DNA from: Rubrivivax sp. SCN 71-131
GTDB taxonomy: Bacteria > Pseudomonadota > Gammaproteobacteria > Burkholderiales > Burkholderiaceae_C
Assembly (NCBI GenBank): GCA_001724995.1
Contig: MEFD01000025.1
Span: 62,001-126,000, forward strand
Reading direction: 5' to 3'
Length of the DNA stretch: 64,000 nt
Shown piece after piece: positions 1 to 8,938 of the stretch. The position numbers and the translations under genes are program-made. The notes under the pieces are model-generated. The model was not told the origin of the DNA and did no database searches. It was given only the letters and a program-made list of their open reading frames with translations. Every line of letters starts with the position of its first letter. The first letter of the stretch is position 1.

Positions 1-2759
1 CCGACGCGTCCGCGCAGCTGGTGCAGCTGCGCCAGGCCGAACTTGTCGGCGCGGGTGATGACGATGGTGTTGGCGCTGGGCACGTCGATGCCGGTCTCGA
101 TGATGGTCGAGCACACGAGCAGGTTGAAGCGCTGGGCGACGAAGTCGCGCATCACCGCCTCCAGTTGCCGCTCGGGCATCTGCCCGTGCGCGATGGCGAT
201 GCGCGCCTCGGGCAGCAGCTCGGCGAGCTTGTCGGCGCGTTGCTGGATGGTTTCGACCTCGTTGTGCAGGAAGTAGACCTGGCCGCCGCGCTTCAACTCG
301 CGCAGCACCGCCTCGCGGATGACGCCGCTGCCCTCGTCGCGCACGAAGGTCTTGATCGCCAGGCGCCGCTGCGGCGCGGTGGCGATGACCGAGAGGTCGC
401 GCAGGCCTTCGAGCGCCATGCCGAGGGTGCGCGGGATCGGCGTGGCGGTGAGCGTGAGCACGTCGACCTCGGCGCGCAACGTTTTGATCGCCTCCTTGTG
501 GCGCACGCCGAAGCGATGCTCCTCGTCGATCACGAGCAGGCCCAGGCGCTTGAACTTCACCTCCGGCGAGAGCAGCTTGTGCGTGCCGACGACGATGTCC
601 ACGCCGCCTTCGGCAATGCCCTGCAGCGTCGCCTTGACTTCCTTGCTGCTGCGAAAGCGCGACAGCTCGGCGACCTTCACCGGCCACTTGCCGAAGCGGT
701 CGCAGATCGTCTGGTAATGCTGCTCGGCCAGCAGCGTCGTCGGCGCGAGGATCGCGACCTGGCTGCCGCCAAGCACGGCGACGAAGGCCGCACGCAGCGC
801 GACCTCGGTCTTGCCGAAGCCGACGTCGCCGCAGACGAGCCGGTCCATCGGCCGCGGGCTGATGAGGTCCTGGACGACGGCGTGGATGGCGGCGCGCTGG
901 TCGGCCGTCTCCTCGAAGTCGAAGCTGGCGGCGAAGGCCTCGTAGTCGTGCGCGCTGAAGCGGTGCGCCTGCCCCTGGCGCGCCGCGCGCTGGGCGTAGA
1001 GCCCGAGCAGCTCGGCGGCGGTGTCGCGCACCTGCTCGGCGGCGCGGCGCTTGGCCTTTTCCCACTGGCTGCTGCCGAGCTTGTGCAGCGGCGCCTCGTC
1101 GGGCGAGACCCCGGTGTAGCGCCCGATCAGGTGCAGCTGCGACACCGGCACGTAGAGGTTGGTCTTCTCCGCGTACTCCAGGTGCAGGAACTCGCTGCGG
1201 GTGCCGTCCTGCCCAGGCGTCAGCTCCAGGTTCACGAGTCCGCGGTAGCGGCCGATGCCGTGGTTGATGTGCACCACCGGGTCGCCGATCTTCAGCTCGG
1301 AGAGGTCCTTGATCAGCGTGTCGACGCTGCTGGTCTGCTCCTGCGTGCGCCGCCGCCGCGCCTCGCGCGTGGTGGCGAAAAGCTCGGTCTCGGTGACGAA
1401 CTGGACGCTGATGCCCGCATCGGGTTCGAACCAGTGGAAGCCGACCGCCAGCGGCGCCGCGACGATGGCCACGCGCTCTGTGCCGCCCAGGAACTCGGCC
1501 AGCGAGGCCACGCTGGGCAGGGCGATGCGATGTTCGCGCAGCATCTCGAGCAGGCTCTCGCGCCGGCCTTCGCTCTCGGCCACCAGCAGCACGCGGTGCG
1601 GCGTGGATTCCAGATGGCGCGCCAGGGCCTCCAGCGGCTCCGTGGCGCCGCGCTCCAGCGCCAGCTCGGGCAGGGGGCGCGCCCAGGGGGTGGCGTGCGT
1701 CGGCGCGTCGGCGGCGGCGTCCGCGGCACCGGGCCGCGGGTGGCCGCGCAGGGCCAGCGTGGGCAGCGGCTGGGCTGCGGCGAAGAAGTCCTCGGGGCGC
1801 AGGAAGATCGCTTCCGGCGGCAGGATGGGCCGCTCGGGGTCGTGCTGCAGAAAGCGATGGCGCTCGCGCGTGTCGCTCCAGAAGCGCTGCAGCGCGGCGT
1901 CGGTGTCGCCGTGCAGCACCAGCATCGCCCCGGTGCCGAGGTGGTCGAAGATCGTCGCCGTTTCGTCGAAGAAGAGCGGCAGGTAGTACTCGATGCCGCC
2001 CCCGGCGATGCCCTGCTGCATGTCCTTGTAGATGCGGCTGCGCGTGGGGTCGCCCTCCAGGCGCTCGCGCCAGCGCGCGCGAAAGGCGGTGCGCGCGGCC
2101 TCGTCCAGCGGGAATTCGCGCCCGGGCAGCAGGCGCACTTCGGGCACCGGGTAGAGGCTGCGCTGCGTGTCGGGGTCGAAGCTGCGGATGGAGTCGATCT
2201 CGTCGTCGAAGAGGTCCAGCCGGTACGGCATCGGACTGCCCATCGGGAACAGGTCGATGAGGCCGCCCCGCACCGCGTACTCGCCGGGCGAAACGACCTG
2301 GCTCACGTGCTGGTAGCCCGCCAGCGTGAGCTGGGCCTTCAGCCGTTCCTCGTTCAGGCTCGTCTTCTGGCGGAAGAAGAAGGTCGTCGCGGCGAGGAAT
2401 GAGGGCGGGGCCAGCCGCGTCAGCGCCGTGGTCGCCGGCAGCAGCACGACGTCGACGTCGCCATTGCGCATGCGCCAGAGCGTGGCCAGGCGCTCGCTCA
2501 CCAGGTCCTGGTGCGGGCTGAAGGTGTCGTAGGGCAGCGTCTCCCAGTCGGGAAAGACAGCCACGCGCAGCGCGGGCTCGAAGAAGCCGAGTTCGTCGGC
2601 CAGTCGCGTGCCGTCGGCGGGGTCGGCGGTGATCACCGCCAGCAGTCGGCCCTGTGCGTTGGCGGCAAGCGCCTGGCGGGCGAGCAGCAGCGCGTCGGCG
2701 CTGCCCAGGGGGCGGGGCAGGGTGAAGCGCTTGCCGGGCGCGATCGAGGGTAACTGCAT
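1..2759 (-). CDS. mfd: Transcription-repair coupling factor Mfd (3' end off the window)
   Basis: Mfd is an ATP-driven DNA translocase that removes RNA polymerase stalled at lesions and recruits UvrA. About 919 codons are visible of a protein usually near 1150 residues; the C-terminus lies beyond the left edge. The N-terminus begins MQLPSIAPGKRF at the ATG complementary to 2757-2759, followed by the UvrB-homology module. The Walker A segment reads GDVGFGKTEVALR (complement of about 790-830), and the helicase DEEx box reads VIDEEHRFG (complement of about 510-545). It is transcribed divergently from ispD across a 52-bp gap. Identification is firm. A long open frame on the opposite strand here is a codon-bias shadow. 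Confidence 0.96.
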   Translation of the reverse strand, partial: MQLPSIAPGKRFTLPRPLGSADALLLARQALAANAQGRLLAVITADPADGTRLADELGFFEPALRVAVFPDWETLPYDTFSPHQDLVSERLATLWRMRNGDVDVVLLPATTALTRLAPPSFLAATTFFFRQKTSLNEERLKAQLTLAGYQHVSQVVSPGEYAVRGGLIDLFPMGSPMPYRLDLFDDEIDSIRSFDPDTQRSLYPVPEVRLLPGREFPLDEAARTAFRARWRERLEGDPTRSRIYKDMQQGIAGGGIEYYLPLFFDETATIFDHLGTGAMLVLHGDTDAALQRFWSDTRERHRFLQHDPERPILPPEAIFLRPEDFFAAAQPLPTLALRGHPRPGAADAAADAPTHATPWARPLPELALERGATEPLEALARHLESTPHRVLLVAESEGRRESLLEMLREHRIALPSVASLAEFLGGTERVAIVAAPLAVGFHWFEPDAGISVQFVTETELFATTREARRRRTQEQTSSVDTLIKDLSELKIGDPVVHINHGIGRYRGLVNLELTPGQDGTRSEFLHLEYAEKTNLYVPVSQLHLIGRYTGVSPDEAPLHKLGSSQWEKAKRRAAEQVRDTAAELLGLYAQRAARQGQAHRFSAHDYEAFAASFDFEETADQRAAIHAVVQDLISPRPMDRLVCGDVGFGKTEVALRAAFVAVLGGSQVAILAPTTLLAEQHYQTICDRFGKWPVKVAELSRFRSSKEVKATLQGIAEGGVDIVVGTHKLLSPEVKFKRLGLLVIDEEHRFGVRHKEAIKTLRAEVDVLTLTATPIPRTLGMALEGLRDLSVIATAPQRRLAIKTFVRDEGSGVIREAVLRELKRGGQVYFLHNEVETIQQRADKLAELLPEARIAIAHGQMPERQLEAVMRDFVAQRFNLLVCSTIIETGIDVPSANTIVITRADKFGLAQLHQLRGRV

Positions 2760-2795
2760 GCAGGAGAGCGGCACCGCGGTGGCGCGAAGGGGCGG

Positions 2796-2805
2796 ATTCT
2801 AGAAT
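2796..2805. promoter_or_regulatory. Palindromic -10 element shared by divergent mfd and ispD
   Basis: The 10-bp palindrome ATTCTAGAAT contains a TAGAAT hexamer on each strand. The plus-strand hexamer ends 6 nt before the ispD ATG, which has no Shine-Dalgarno sequence, so the transcript may be leaderless. The minus-strand hexamer would give mfd a short leader. No convincing -35 box is visible for either direction. The assignment rests on position and hexamer match only. Confidence 0.45.
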
Positions 2806-2811
2806 TCACGC

Positions 2812-3585
2812 ATGTCCCTGCCCGCTTCGACCGCGCCCGCGGCTGTCCCTGTCGAACAGGCGGCGGGCCCGGCGGGCGCCGTGCGCGCGCGTTCCGGGGT
2901 CCGCTGCTGGGCGCTCGTGCCCTGCGCCGGCGTGGGCGAGCGCGCCGGCACGGCGCTGCCCAAGCAGTACGCGATGCTGCAGGGCCAGCCGCTGGTGCGC
3001 CACACGCTGCGCGCGCTGCGGGGGCTGCCGCAGCTGGGCGGCACGCTGATCGTGCTGAGCCCGCGCGACGCGCACTTCGAGGCGCTGGTGCCGGCCGACG
3101 AGTTCGACCCGCGCTGGCTGGTGCGCCTCGGCGGCGCGACGCGCGCGGCCAGTGTCGCCGCGGGCCTGACGGCGCTGCGCGAGCGTGGCGCCGAGGATCG
3201 GGACTGGGTGCTGGTGCATGACGCCGCGCGCTGCCTGCTGCGCCCGCAGTGGATCCAGCGGCTGATCGACGCCGTCGCCGACGACGACGTCGGCGGCCTG
3301 CTCGCGCTGCCGCTGGCGGACACCGTCAAACGCGAGGACGGGGCGGCGCGCGTGCAGGCGACGGTGCCGCGCGAGCGGCTGTGGCTGGCGCAGACGCCAC
3401 AGATGTTTCGCCTGGGCCTGCTGCAGCAGGCGCTGGCGCAGGCGGGGACGGCGGTGACCGACGAGGCGGGCGCGATCGAGGCGCTCGGGCACCGGCCGCG
3501 CCTCGTGCCGGGCGAATGGGAGAACCTGAAGGTCACCTGGCCGGCGGATTTCGCCCTCGCCGAGCGGCTGCTGGCGACGCGATGA
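2812..3585 (+). CDS. ispD: 2-C-methyl-D-erythritol 4-phosphate cytidylyltransferase
   Basis: IspD joins CTP to MEP to make CDP-ME, the third step of the non-mevalonate isoprenoid pathway in the cytoplasm. The protein is 257 residues. Its N-terminal nucleotide-binding segment runs [13 protein letters not shown], followed by the LPKQY motif typical of the family, and [12 protein letters not shown] lies mid-protein. The first 25 residues are an Ala/Pro-rich extension longer than in E. coli IspD, so a start a little further in cannot be excluded. The ATG follows a -10-like TAGAAT by 6 nt and lacks a ribosome site. It overlaps ispF by 4 bp, so the two are translationally coupled. Confidence 0.95.
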   Translation: MSLPASTAPAAVPVEQAAGPAGAVRARSGVRCWALVPCAGVGERAGTALPKQYAMLQGQPLVRHTLRALRGLPQLGGTLIVLSPRDAHFEALVPADEFDPRWLVRLGGATRAASVAAGLTALRERGAEDRDWVLVHDAARCLLRPQWIQRLIDAVADDDVGGLLALPLADTVKREDGAARVQATVPRERLWLAQTPQMFRLGLLQQALAQAGTAVTDEAGAIEALGHRPRLVPGEWENLKVTWPADFALAERLLATR

Positions 3586-4103
3586 ACCCGCGGGCACTGC
3601 GCATCGGCGAAGGCTGGGACACGCACCAGCTCGTTGCGGGCCGGCCGCTGGTGCTCGGTGGCGTCACCATCCCGCACGGCCGGGGTCTGCTCGGACACAG
3701 CGACGCCGACGCGCTGCTGCACGCCGTCACCGACGCGCTGCTCGGCGCGGCGGCGCTGGGCGACATCGGTCGCCACTTTCCCGACTCCGATCCGGCCTTT
3801 GCCGGGGCCGATTCGCTGGCCCTGCTGGCCGAAGCCGTGCGTCGTGTGCGCGCGGCGGGTTTCGAGCCGCTCAACCTCGACGCCACCATCGTCGCCGAGG
3901 CGCCGAAGATGGCGCCGCACATCCCGGCGATGGTCGCGCGCATCGCCGCGACGCTGGGCCTGCCGGCCGATGCCGTCAACGTGAAGGCCAAGACCGCCGA
4001 GAAGATGGGGCCCGTGGGCGAGGGCCGGGCGATCGAGGCGCGGGCGGTGTGCCTGCTGCTCAAGGGCCAGGGCCAGGGCCGGAGAGAAGGCGAGGGCAGC
4101 TGA
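3582..4103 (+). CDS. ispF: 2-C-methyl-D-erythritol 2,4-cyclodiphosphate synthase
   Basis: IspF cyclises CDP-ME 2-phosphate to MEcPP with release of CMP, two steps after IspD. The 173-residue protein shows the metal-binding GEGWDTHQL segment (the family has GxGxDxH), [20 protein letters not shown] with the second metal histidine, and the C-terminal [14 protein letters not shown] motif. The start is the ATG of the ATGA overlap with ispD. The frame is open further upstream, but the family N-terminus begins here. The tail after LLLKG is Gly/Gln/Arg-rich and probably disordered. Confidence 0.96.
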   Translation: MNPRALRIGEGWDTHQLVAGRPLVLGGVTIPHGRGLLGHSDADALLHAVTDALLGAAALGDIGRHFPDSDPAFAGADSLALLAEAVRRVRAAGFEPLNLDATIVAEAPKMAPHIPAMVARIAATLGLPADAVNVKAKTAEKMGPVGEGRAIEARAVCLLLKGQGQGRREGEGS

Positions 4104-4160
4104 CGCCCGCCGGGGCGGCGTTCGCTGCCGCGCGGGGTGCTGCTGCGCGTCGACGCCGGC

Positions 4161-5486
4161 TCAGCTCGCCCGCTTCAGGCGCACGTGCGCCATCAGGCCT
4201 CCGCCGGGCGCGTTGTTCAGCTCCAGGCTGCCGCTCATGCGCTGCAGCGACTTCTCGACGATCGCCAGGCCCAGGCCCGCGCCGGTGGCGGCGGTGCGCG
4301 CCGCGTCGCCGCGGAAGAAGGGCGTGGTGAGCTGGTGCAGCTTCTCCGGCGCGACGCCGGCGCCGTGGTCGCGCACCGTGATGATCGCCCAGGAGCCCGT
4401 GCGCACGTAGGTGACCTTGACCTCGGCCACCCCGGAGTAGGTGCCGCGGCCGTAGCGGCGCGCGTTCTCGAACAGGTTCAGAAAGACGCGCGCCAGTTCG
4501 GTCTCGTCGCCCATCACCACGAGGTCCGGCGACACGCGCACGCCGATGCGGATCTGGCTCGGGTCGCGGAAGGAAGCCGCCTCCTTCTCGATCAGGTTGG
4601 CCAGCTCGATGGGCATCAGCCGCGTCTCGCCCGGGCGCGCGTAGTCCATGAACTTGTCGATGATCGCATCGAGCTGGTCGATGTCCGAGGCCATGTTGCG
4701 CTTGGCCTCCTCGTCGCCGACGCTCATCTCCGTTTCCAGCCGCAGTCGCGCCAGCGGCGTGCGCAGGTCGTGGCTGATGCCGGCCAGCATCACCGCGCGA
4801 TCCTCCTCGACACGCGCGAGTTCGCGCGCCATGCGGTTGAAGCCGCGGTTGACCTCGCGGATCTCGCTGGTGAGCGTGTTCTCGTCCAGGCGCGAGTCGA
4901 GGTCGCCGCCGCGGATGCGGCTGGCGGCGAACGAGAGCTGCTTGAGCGGGCGGTTGATGAGGCTGGCCACCGCCACGGAGCCGATCAGCGTGGCCAGGCC
5001 GGCGATGCCGATCCAGACGAACCAGGTGCGGCTTTGCAGCGGGCCCACGGGGGTCTGCGCGGCCTGCAGCCAGTAGCGGTCGCGCTCGATCGAGAAGCCG
5101 ACCCAGACCCCCGGCGTGCCGTTGACGCTGCGCGCGACAATGGCGTCGGGCCCGAGGCTTGCGCGCAGCTCGCTGCCGACGCGGCGCGTGAAGCGATCGA
5201 TCGCATAGGGCTCCCAGCGGTCGCCGGGCTCGCGCGGCGTCACGCGCACCGCCTGCTGCGCGCCCATGCCCTTCAGGATGGCGACGCGGTTGATGCCGTC
5301 GGCCTGCCGCAGCGCCGCGCGCGAGAGGTTGACGAGGCTGGCCGTCTGCTGCGCAGCGGCGACCGCGCGCGGCTCGAACTCGAGCGCGCGCAGCGTCTGC
5401 ACCCAGGCGGCCACGCCGCCGGCCAGCAGCAGCGCCAGCAGGAAGAAGGTGCGCCAGAAGAGGCTCAGGGGCAGGGCGGGACGCAA
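4161..5486 (-). CDS. envZ: EnvZ-type sensor histidine kinase
   Basis: This inner-membrane histidine kinase is the partner of the OmpR-type regulator encoded 30 bp upstream. The 441-residue protein has a membrane segment at about residues 10-30, a periplasmic sensor region of about 120 residues and a second membrane segment at 153-176. A HAMP linker, the dimerisation helix with SHDLRTPLARLRLE (phospho-acceptor His239), the N-box NLFENARRYG and the G-box GAGLGLAIVEKS follow. Domain order and lengths match EnvZ. In enterobacteria EnvZ/OmpR responds to osmolarity; the signal here is not shown by the sequence. Confidence 0.9.
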   Translation of the reverse strand: MRPALPLSLFWRTFFLLALLLAGGVAAWVQTLRALEFEPRAVAAAQQTASLVNLSRAALRQADGINRVAILKGMGAQQAVRVTPREPGDRWEPYAIDRFTRRVGSELRASLGPDAIVARSVNGTPGVWVGFSIERDRYWLQAAQTPVGPLQSRTWFVWIGIAGLATLIGSVAVASLINRPLKQLSFAASRIRGGDLDSRLDENTLTSEIREVNRGFNRMARELARVEEDRAVMLAGISHDLRTPLARLRLETEMSVGDEEAKRNMASDIDQLDAIIDKFMDYARPGETRLMPIELANLIEKEAASFRDPSQIRIGVRVSPDLVVMGDETELARVFLNLFENARRYGRGTYSGVAEVKVTYVRTGSWAIITVRDHGAGVAPEKLHQLTTPFFRGDAARTAATGAGLGLAIVEKSLQRMSGSLELNNAPGGGLMAHVRLKRAS

Positions 5487-5516
5487 AGGGAGGCCGTTGT
5501 GCGGGCGGGCAGCGCG

Positions 5517-6251
5517 TCAACTCGCGCCGTCGGGCACGAAGACGTAGCCCACGCCCCAGACCGTCTGGATGTAGCGCGGCTGCGCCGGATCGGGTTCGAT
5601 CATCTTGCGCAGGCGCGAGATCTGCACGTCCAGGCTGCGGTCGAAGGGCTCGAACTCGCGTCCGCGCGCCAGTTGCGCGAGCTTGTCGCGCGACAGCGGC
5701 TGCCGCGGATGGCGCACCAGCGCCTTGAGCATGCTGAACTCGCCCGTGGTCAGCGCCATCGGCTGGCCGTCCTTGGACAGGCGCCGCAGCGAGAGGTCGA
5801 ACTCGAAGGGGCCGAAGTTCACCACCTGCGCGTCCTTGGACGGCGCGCCCGGTGCCTCCAGTGCGGGCCGGCGGCGCAGCACGGCATGGATGCGTGCCAG
5901 CAACTCGCGCGGGTTGAAGGGCTTGGGCAGGTAGTCGTCGGCGCCGACCTCCAGGCCGACGATGCGGTCCACGTCCTCGACCTTGGCGGTGAGCATGATG
6001 ATTGGCGTGACGTCGTTGGCGGCGCGCAGGCGGCGGCAGATCGAGAGCCCGTCCTCGCCGGGCAGCATGAGGTCGAGCACGATGAGGTCGATGCTCTCGC
6101 GGGTCATCAGGCGGTTGAGCGCCTTGGCGTCCTCGGCCAGCAGGACCTCGAAGCCCTCCTGCGCCAGGTAGCGCCGCAACAGGTCGCGGATGCGCGCATC
6201 GTCGTCGACGACGAGGATGCGGTCCGGGCGGGGGCTGGCGGGGGCGTTCAT
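5517..6251 (-). CDS. ompR: OmpR-family response regulator
   Basis: This 244-residue DNA-binding response regulator is phosphorylated by the adjacent kinase. The receiver domain (about residues 10-125) has acidic residues Asp16-Asp18, phospho-acceptor Asp60 in LIVLDLMLPGEDG and the conserved Lys in LPKPFN. The C-terminal winged-helix domain includes TTGEFSMLKALVRHP and SLDVQISRLRKMIEPD and ends VWGVGYVFVPDG, typical of OmpR itself. It is the first gene of the two-gene operon, with envZ 30 bp downstream. The ATG is preceded by a clear ribosome site, AGGAGCTG on the coding strand. Confidence 0.93.
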   Translation of the reverse strand: MNAPASPRPDRILVVDDDARIRDLLRRYLAQEGFEVLLAEDAKALNRLMTRESIDLIVLDLMLPGEDGLSICRRLRAANDVTPIIMLTAKVEDVDRIVGLEVGADDYLPKPFNPRELLARIHAVLRRRPALEAPGAPSKDAQVVNFGPFEFDLSLRRLSKDGQPMALTTGEFSMLKALVRHPRQPLSRDKLAQLARGREFEPFDRSLDVQISRLRKMIEPDPAQPRYIQTVWGVGYVFVPDGAS

Positions 6252-6265
6252 CAGCAGCTCCTGAA

Positions 6266-6340
6266 TTGTAACAGCGGCATTTTGCGTGGCATTTGGCGGC
6301 GGTTGTGGAGTTTTGACCGTTGAATTGACCCCTTGTTACA
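6266..6340. promoter_or_regulatory. ompR upstream region with two TTGTNACA boxes
   Basis: The 163-bp gap between ompR and the divergent SIMPL-domain gene is AT-richer than its surroundings. It contains TTGTAACA at 6266-6273 and TTGTTACA at 6333-6340. Such boxes resemble halves of OmpR-type binding sites, so autoregulation is possible, but two short matches are weak evidence. TTGACC-like -35 elements lie between them. Confidence 0.3.
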
Positions 6341-6414
6341 GAACTTGCCGCAGTCATCGAACGCTGGGCCCGCTGCGTTAGGCTCGGACCTTCCAGTTCC
6401 CCGAGGACGCCCGC

Positions 6415-7173
6415 ATGACTGCCCTACGCCCCCAGCACCGCCTGCTGCCTCGCCTGCTGCCTCGCCTCCTCCTCGCGCCGCTGGCCGCGGGCCTGGCCTT
6501 GCCTGCGCCGGCGCCGGCGCAGTCGGTGCCCGCCACCACGGCCGCGCCGCAGAATGTCGTGCACCTGAACGCGACGGCGACGATGGAGGTGCAGAAGGAT
6601 CTGCTCACGCTGGTGTTCTCGACCACGCGCGAGGGCCCGGACGCCGCGCAGGTGCAGGCGCAGCTGAAGACGGCGCTGGAGACGGCGCTGGCCGAGGCCC
6701 GCAAGGCCGCGCGGCCCGGCGAGCTCGAGGTGCAGACCGGCAATTTCTCCGTCTACCCGCGCTACAACGTCAAGGGGCCTGCGGGCTGGGGTGGCAACGC
6801 CGAGCTGGTGATCGAGGGGCGCGACATGGCGGCGGTGTCGCAACTGGCCGGGCGCATCCAGGGCATGACGATCGCGCGCAGCAGCTTCGGGCTCTCGCGC
6901 GCCCAGCGCGAGAAGGTCGACGCCGAACTCACGGCCCGGGCCGTGGCCGACTTCAAGGCGCGCGCCGCGGAACTGGCACGCCTGTTCGGCTTTGCCGGCT
7001 GGGCGCTGCGCGAGGTCACGGTGCAGGGCGTGGACCTGCCGACGCTGCATCCGATGCCGCGCGTGGCGATGGCCGCGACCGCGGCGGGCGCCGAAGCGGC
7101 GCTGCCGATCGAGCCGGGCAAGGCCACGGTCCGCGCCAGCGTCAGCGGCAGCGTGCAGTTGTCCGCCCGTTGA
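6415..7173 (+). CDS. SIMPL-domain (DUF541) periplasmic protein
   Basis: The 252-residue protein begins with an Arg-containing, Leu/Ala-rich signal peptide ending near APAQS (about residue 36). The SIMPL/DUF541 domain that follows opens VVHLNATATMEVQKDLLTLVFSTT and includes LEVQTGNFSVYPRYN and the long helix RAVADFKARAAELARLFGF. Members such as YggE are exported proteins linked to oxidative-stress protection or outer-membrane homeostasis, and the biochemical role is unsettled. The gene stands alone, divergent from ompR and convergent with bdhA. The family call is firm; the function is not. Confidence 0.88.
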   Translation: MTALRPQHRLLPRLLPRLLLAPLAAGLALPAPAPAQSVPATTAAPQNVVHLNATATMEVQKDLLTLVFSTTREGPDAAQVQAQLKTALETALAEARKAARPGELEVQTGNFSVYPRYNVKGPAGWGGNAELVIEGRDMAAVSQLAGRIQGMTIARSSFGLSRAQREKVDAELTARAVADFKARAAELARLFGFAGWALREVTVQGVDLPTLHPMPRVAMAATAAGAEAALPIEPGKATVRASVSGSVQLSAR

Positions 7174-7212
7174 AGCGGCGCGGTGCCGCGCGGCGGCAGC
7201 GCGCCGCCGGGC

Positions 7213-7983
7213 CTATTGCGCGATCCAGCCGCCGTCGACGTTGATGGCCGCGCCGCGGATGTTGTCGGCGCCCGGGGAGCAGAGGAAGACGACCAGTGCC
7301 GCCAGTTGCTCGGGCGTGGTGAACTGCAGCGAGGGCTGCTTCTCGGCGAGCAGCTCGCGCTTGGCTTGGTCGTTGTCGACGTGCTCGGCGGCGGCGCGTG
7401 CGTCGACCTGCTTCTGCACCAGCGGCGTGAGCACCCAACCCGGGCAGATCGCGTTCACGGTGATGCCGGTCGTGGCATTCTCCAGCGCGGCCACCTTGGT
7501 CAGGCCGACGATGCCGTGCTTGGCCGCCACGTAGGCGCTCTTGTTCGTCGAGGCGACGAGGCCGTGCACCGAGGCGACGTTGACGATGCGGCCCCAGTTG
7601 CGCCTTTGCATGCCCGGCAGTGCGGCGCGCATGGCGTGGAAGGCCGAGCTCAGGTTGATCGCGAGGATCGCGTCCCAGCGCTCGACGGGAAACTCGGGGA
7701 TCGGCGCAACGTGCTGGATGCCGGCGTTGTTGACGAGGATGTCGCAGCCTCCGAGCTCGGCCTCGCAGCGGCGGATCATGGCCTCGATCTGCTCGGGCCG
7801 GCTCATGTCGGCGCCGTCGTGCAGGGTCTTGGGGTCGAACCGGCGCACCTGGGCCAGCGCGCCTTCGACGTCGCCGAAGCCGTTGAGCATGACGCGCGCC
7901 CCGTGCTGCGCCAGCGCGATGGCGATGCCCAGGCCGATGCCGCTGGTCGAGCCCGTGACGAGGGCGGTCTTTGCGCTCAGCAT
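7213..7983 (-). CDS. bdhA: 3-hydroxybutyrate dehydrogenase
   Basis: This NAD-dependent short-chain dehydrogenase interconverts 3-hydroxybutyrate and acetoacetate in PHB breakdown. From the chosen start the protein is 256 residues. It has the Rossmann motif TGSTSGIGLG (residues 10-19), NNAG (85-88), catalytic Ser138, Tyr151 and Lys155 (YVAAK), and the family tail INVDGGWIAQ. The frame is open 43 codons further upstream, but ATG 7983 has an AGGAG ribosome site and matches the family N-terminus. phaR at 15.9 kb also points to PHB metabolism. Confidence 0.93.
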   Translation of the reverse strand: MLSAKTALVTGSTSGIGLGIAIALAQHGARVMLNGFGDVEGALAQVRRFDPKTLHDGADMSRPEQIEAMIRRCEAELGGCDILVNNAGIQHVAPIPEFPVERWDAILAINLSSAFHAMRAALPGMQRRNWGRIVNVASVHGLVASTNKSAYVAAKHGIVGLTKVAALENATTGITVNAICPGWVLTPLVQKQVDARAAAEHVDNDQAKRELLAEKQPSLQFTTPEQLAALVVFLCSPGADNIRGAAINVDGGWIAQ

Positions 7984-8016
7984 GCGATGCGCTCCTGCTG
8001 TGGTTACGATTCCCGC

Positions 8017-8022
8017 ATTATC
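8017..8022 (-). promoter_or_regulatory. Probable -10 box of bdhA
   Basis: GATAAT on the minus strand lies about 33 nt before the bdhA start, leaving room for the AGGAG ribosome site in a short leader. It sits in the 61-bp divergent gap shared with the hydrolase gene. No clear -35 element is visible. Confidence 0.35.
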
Positions 8023-8044
8023 GAAATTCCGCTCCGGCGGCGCC

Positions 8045-8923
8045 ATGAACGAGCCTGCATCACCCCGCCTGCGCCAGGTCCAGTGCCTGGATTCCCGCGG
8101 CCTGCATCGCATGGCCTACTGGGAATGGGGCGACCCGGCCAACGAGCGCGTGCTGGTCTGCGTGCACGGCCTCTCGCGCCAGGGGCGCGACTTCGACACC
8201 CTGGCCGCGGATCTCTGCGGGCACTACCGCGTCGTCTGCCCCGACGTCGTCGGCCGCGGCAGGAGCGACTGGCTCGCCGATGCGATGGGCTACGCCATCC
8301 CCGCCTACGTCGCTGACATGGTGACGCTGCTGGCGCGACTGGATGCGGCGCAGGTCGACTGGGTCGGCACCTCGATGGGCGGACTCATCGGCCTGGGCGT
8401 GGCCGCGCTGCGGGGCTCGCCGCTGCGCCGGCTGGTGCTCAATGACGTCGGGCCGTCGATCGAGCCGCAGTCGCTGGCGCGCATCGGCACCTACCTCGGG
8501 GCGCCGCTGCGCTGGCGCTCGGTCGACGCAGCGGCCGATGCCCTGTGGGCGATCAGCAGCGGCTTCGGCGCGCACACCCGCGAGCAGTGGCTTGCGCTGA
8601 CGCGTCCGCAATTGGTGCCTGACGGGGACGAAGGCTACAAGCCGCACTACGACCCGGCAATCGCGCTGCCGTTTCGCGCCATCACGCCCGAGCTCGCGCG
8701 CGCCGGCGAAGCCGCGCTGTGGGCGGCGTGGGATGGCCTCGCGCTGCCGGTGCTGCTGCTGCGCGGCGCCGAGTCGGACCTCCTGTCCCGGGTCACGGCG
8801 CAGGCGATGACCGAGCGCGGACCGAAAGCGCGCCTGGTCGAGTTTGCCGGTGTCGGCCACGCGCCCACCCTCGTGCAGCCCGAGCAGCGGCAGGCGGTGC
8901 GGGAGTTCCTGCTCGCCGCCTGA
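8045..8923 (+). CDS. Alpha/beta-hydrolase family protein
   Basis: This is a 292-residue cytoplasmic alpha/beta-hydrolase. It shows the oxyanion segment VCVHGLSRQGRDF (about 38-50), the nucleophile elbow GTSMGG with Ser110, and a C-terminal catalytic histidine in GVGHAPT (about residue 272). No signal peptide is present. The nucleophile elbow and overall length resemble esterases and C-C hydrolases, and a short-chain ester substrate is possible. Divergence from bdhA may hint at a hydroxybutyrate link, but that is inference. The start was chosen at MNEPASPRLRQ because the upstream open frame is antisense to bdhA. Confidence 0.85.
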   Translation: MNEPASPRLRQVQCLDSRGLHRMAYWEWGDPANERVLVCVHGLSRQGRDFDTLAADLCGHYRVVCPDVVGRGRSDWLADAMGYAIPAYVADMVTLLARLDAAQVDWVGTSMGGLIGLGVAALRGSPLRRLVLNDVGPSIEPQSLARIGTYLGAPLRWRSVDAAADALWAISSGFGAHTREQWLALTRPQLVPDGDEGYKPHYDPAIALPFRAITPELARAGEAALWAAWDGLALPVLLLRGAESDLLSRVTAQAMTERGPKARLVEFAGVGHAPTLVQPEQRQAVREFLLAA

Positions 8924-8938
8924 GCGGGGGCCTGCGCG

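Noticed and set aside
21..2402. 793-codon open frame on the plus strand
   Set aside because: It is antisense to mfd in a GC-rich gene; its composition (runs of His, Arg, Gln, Leu) is that of a codon-bias shadow, and the minus strand reads clearly as Mfd.
7178..7208. GC-rich inverted repeats between the SIMPL gene and bdhA as a firm terminator
   Set aside because: Short GC stems are expected by chance in this composition and there is no T run; left unannotated.
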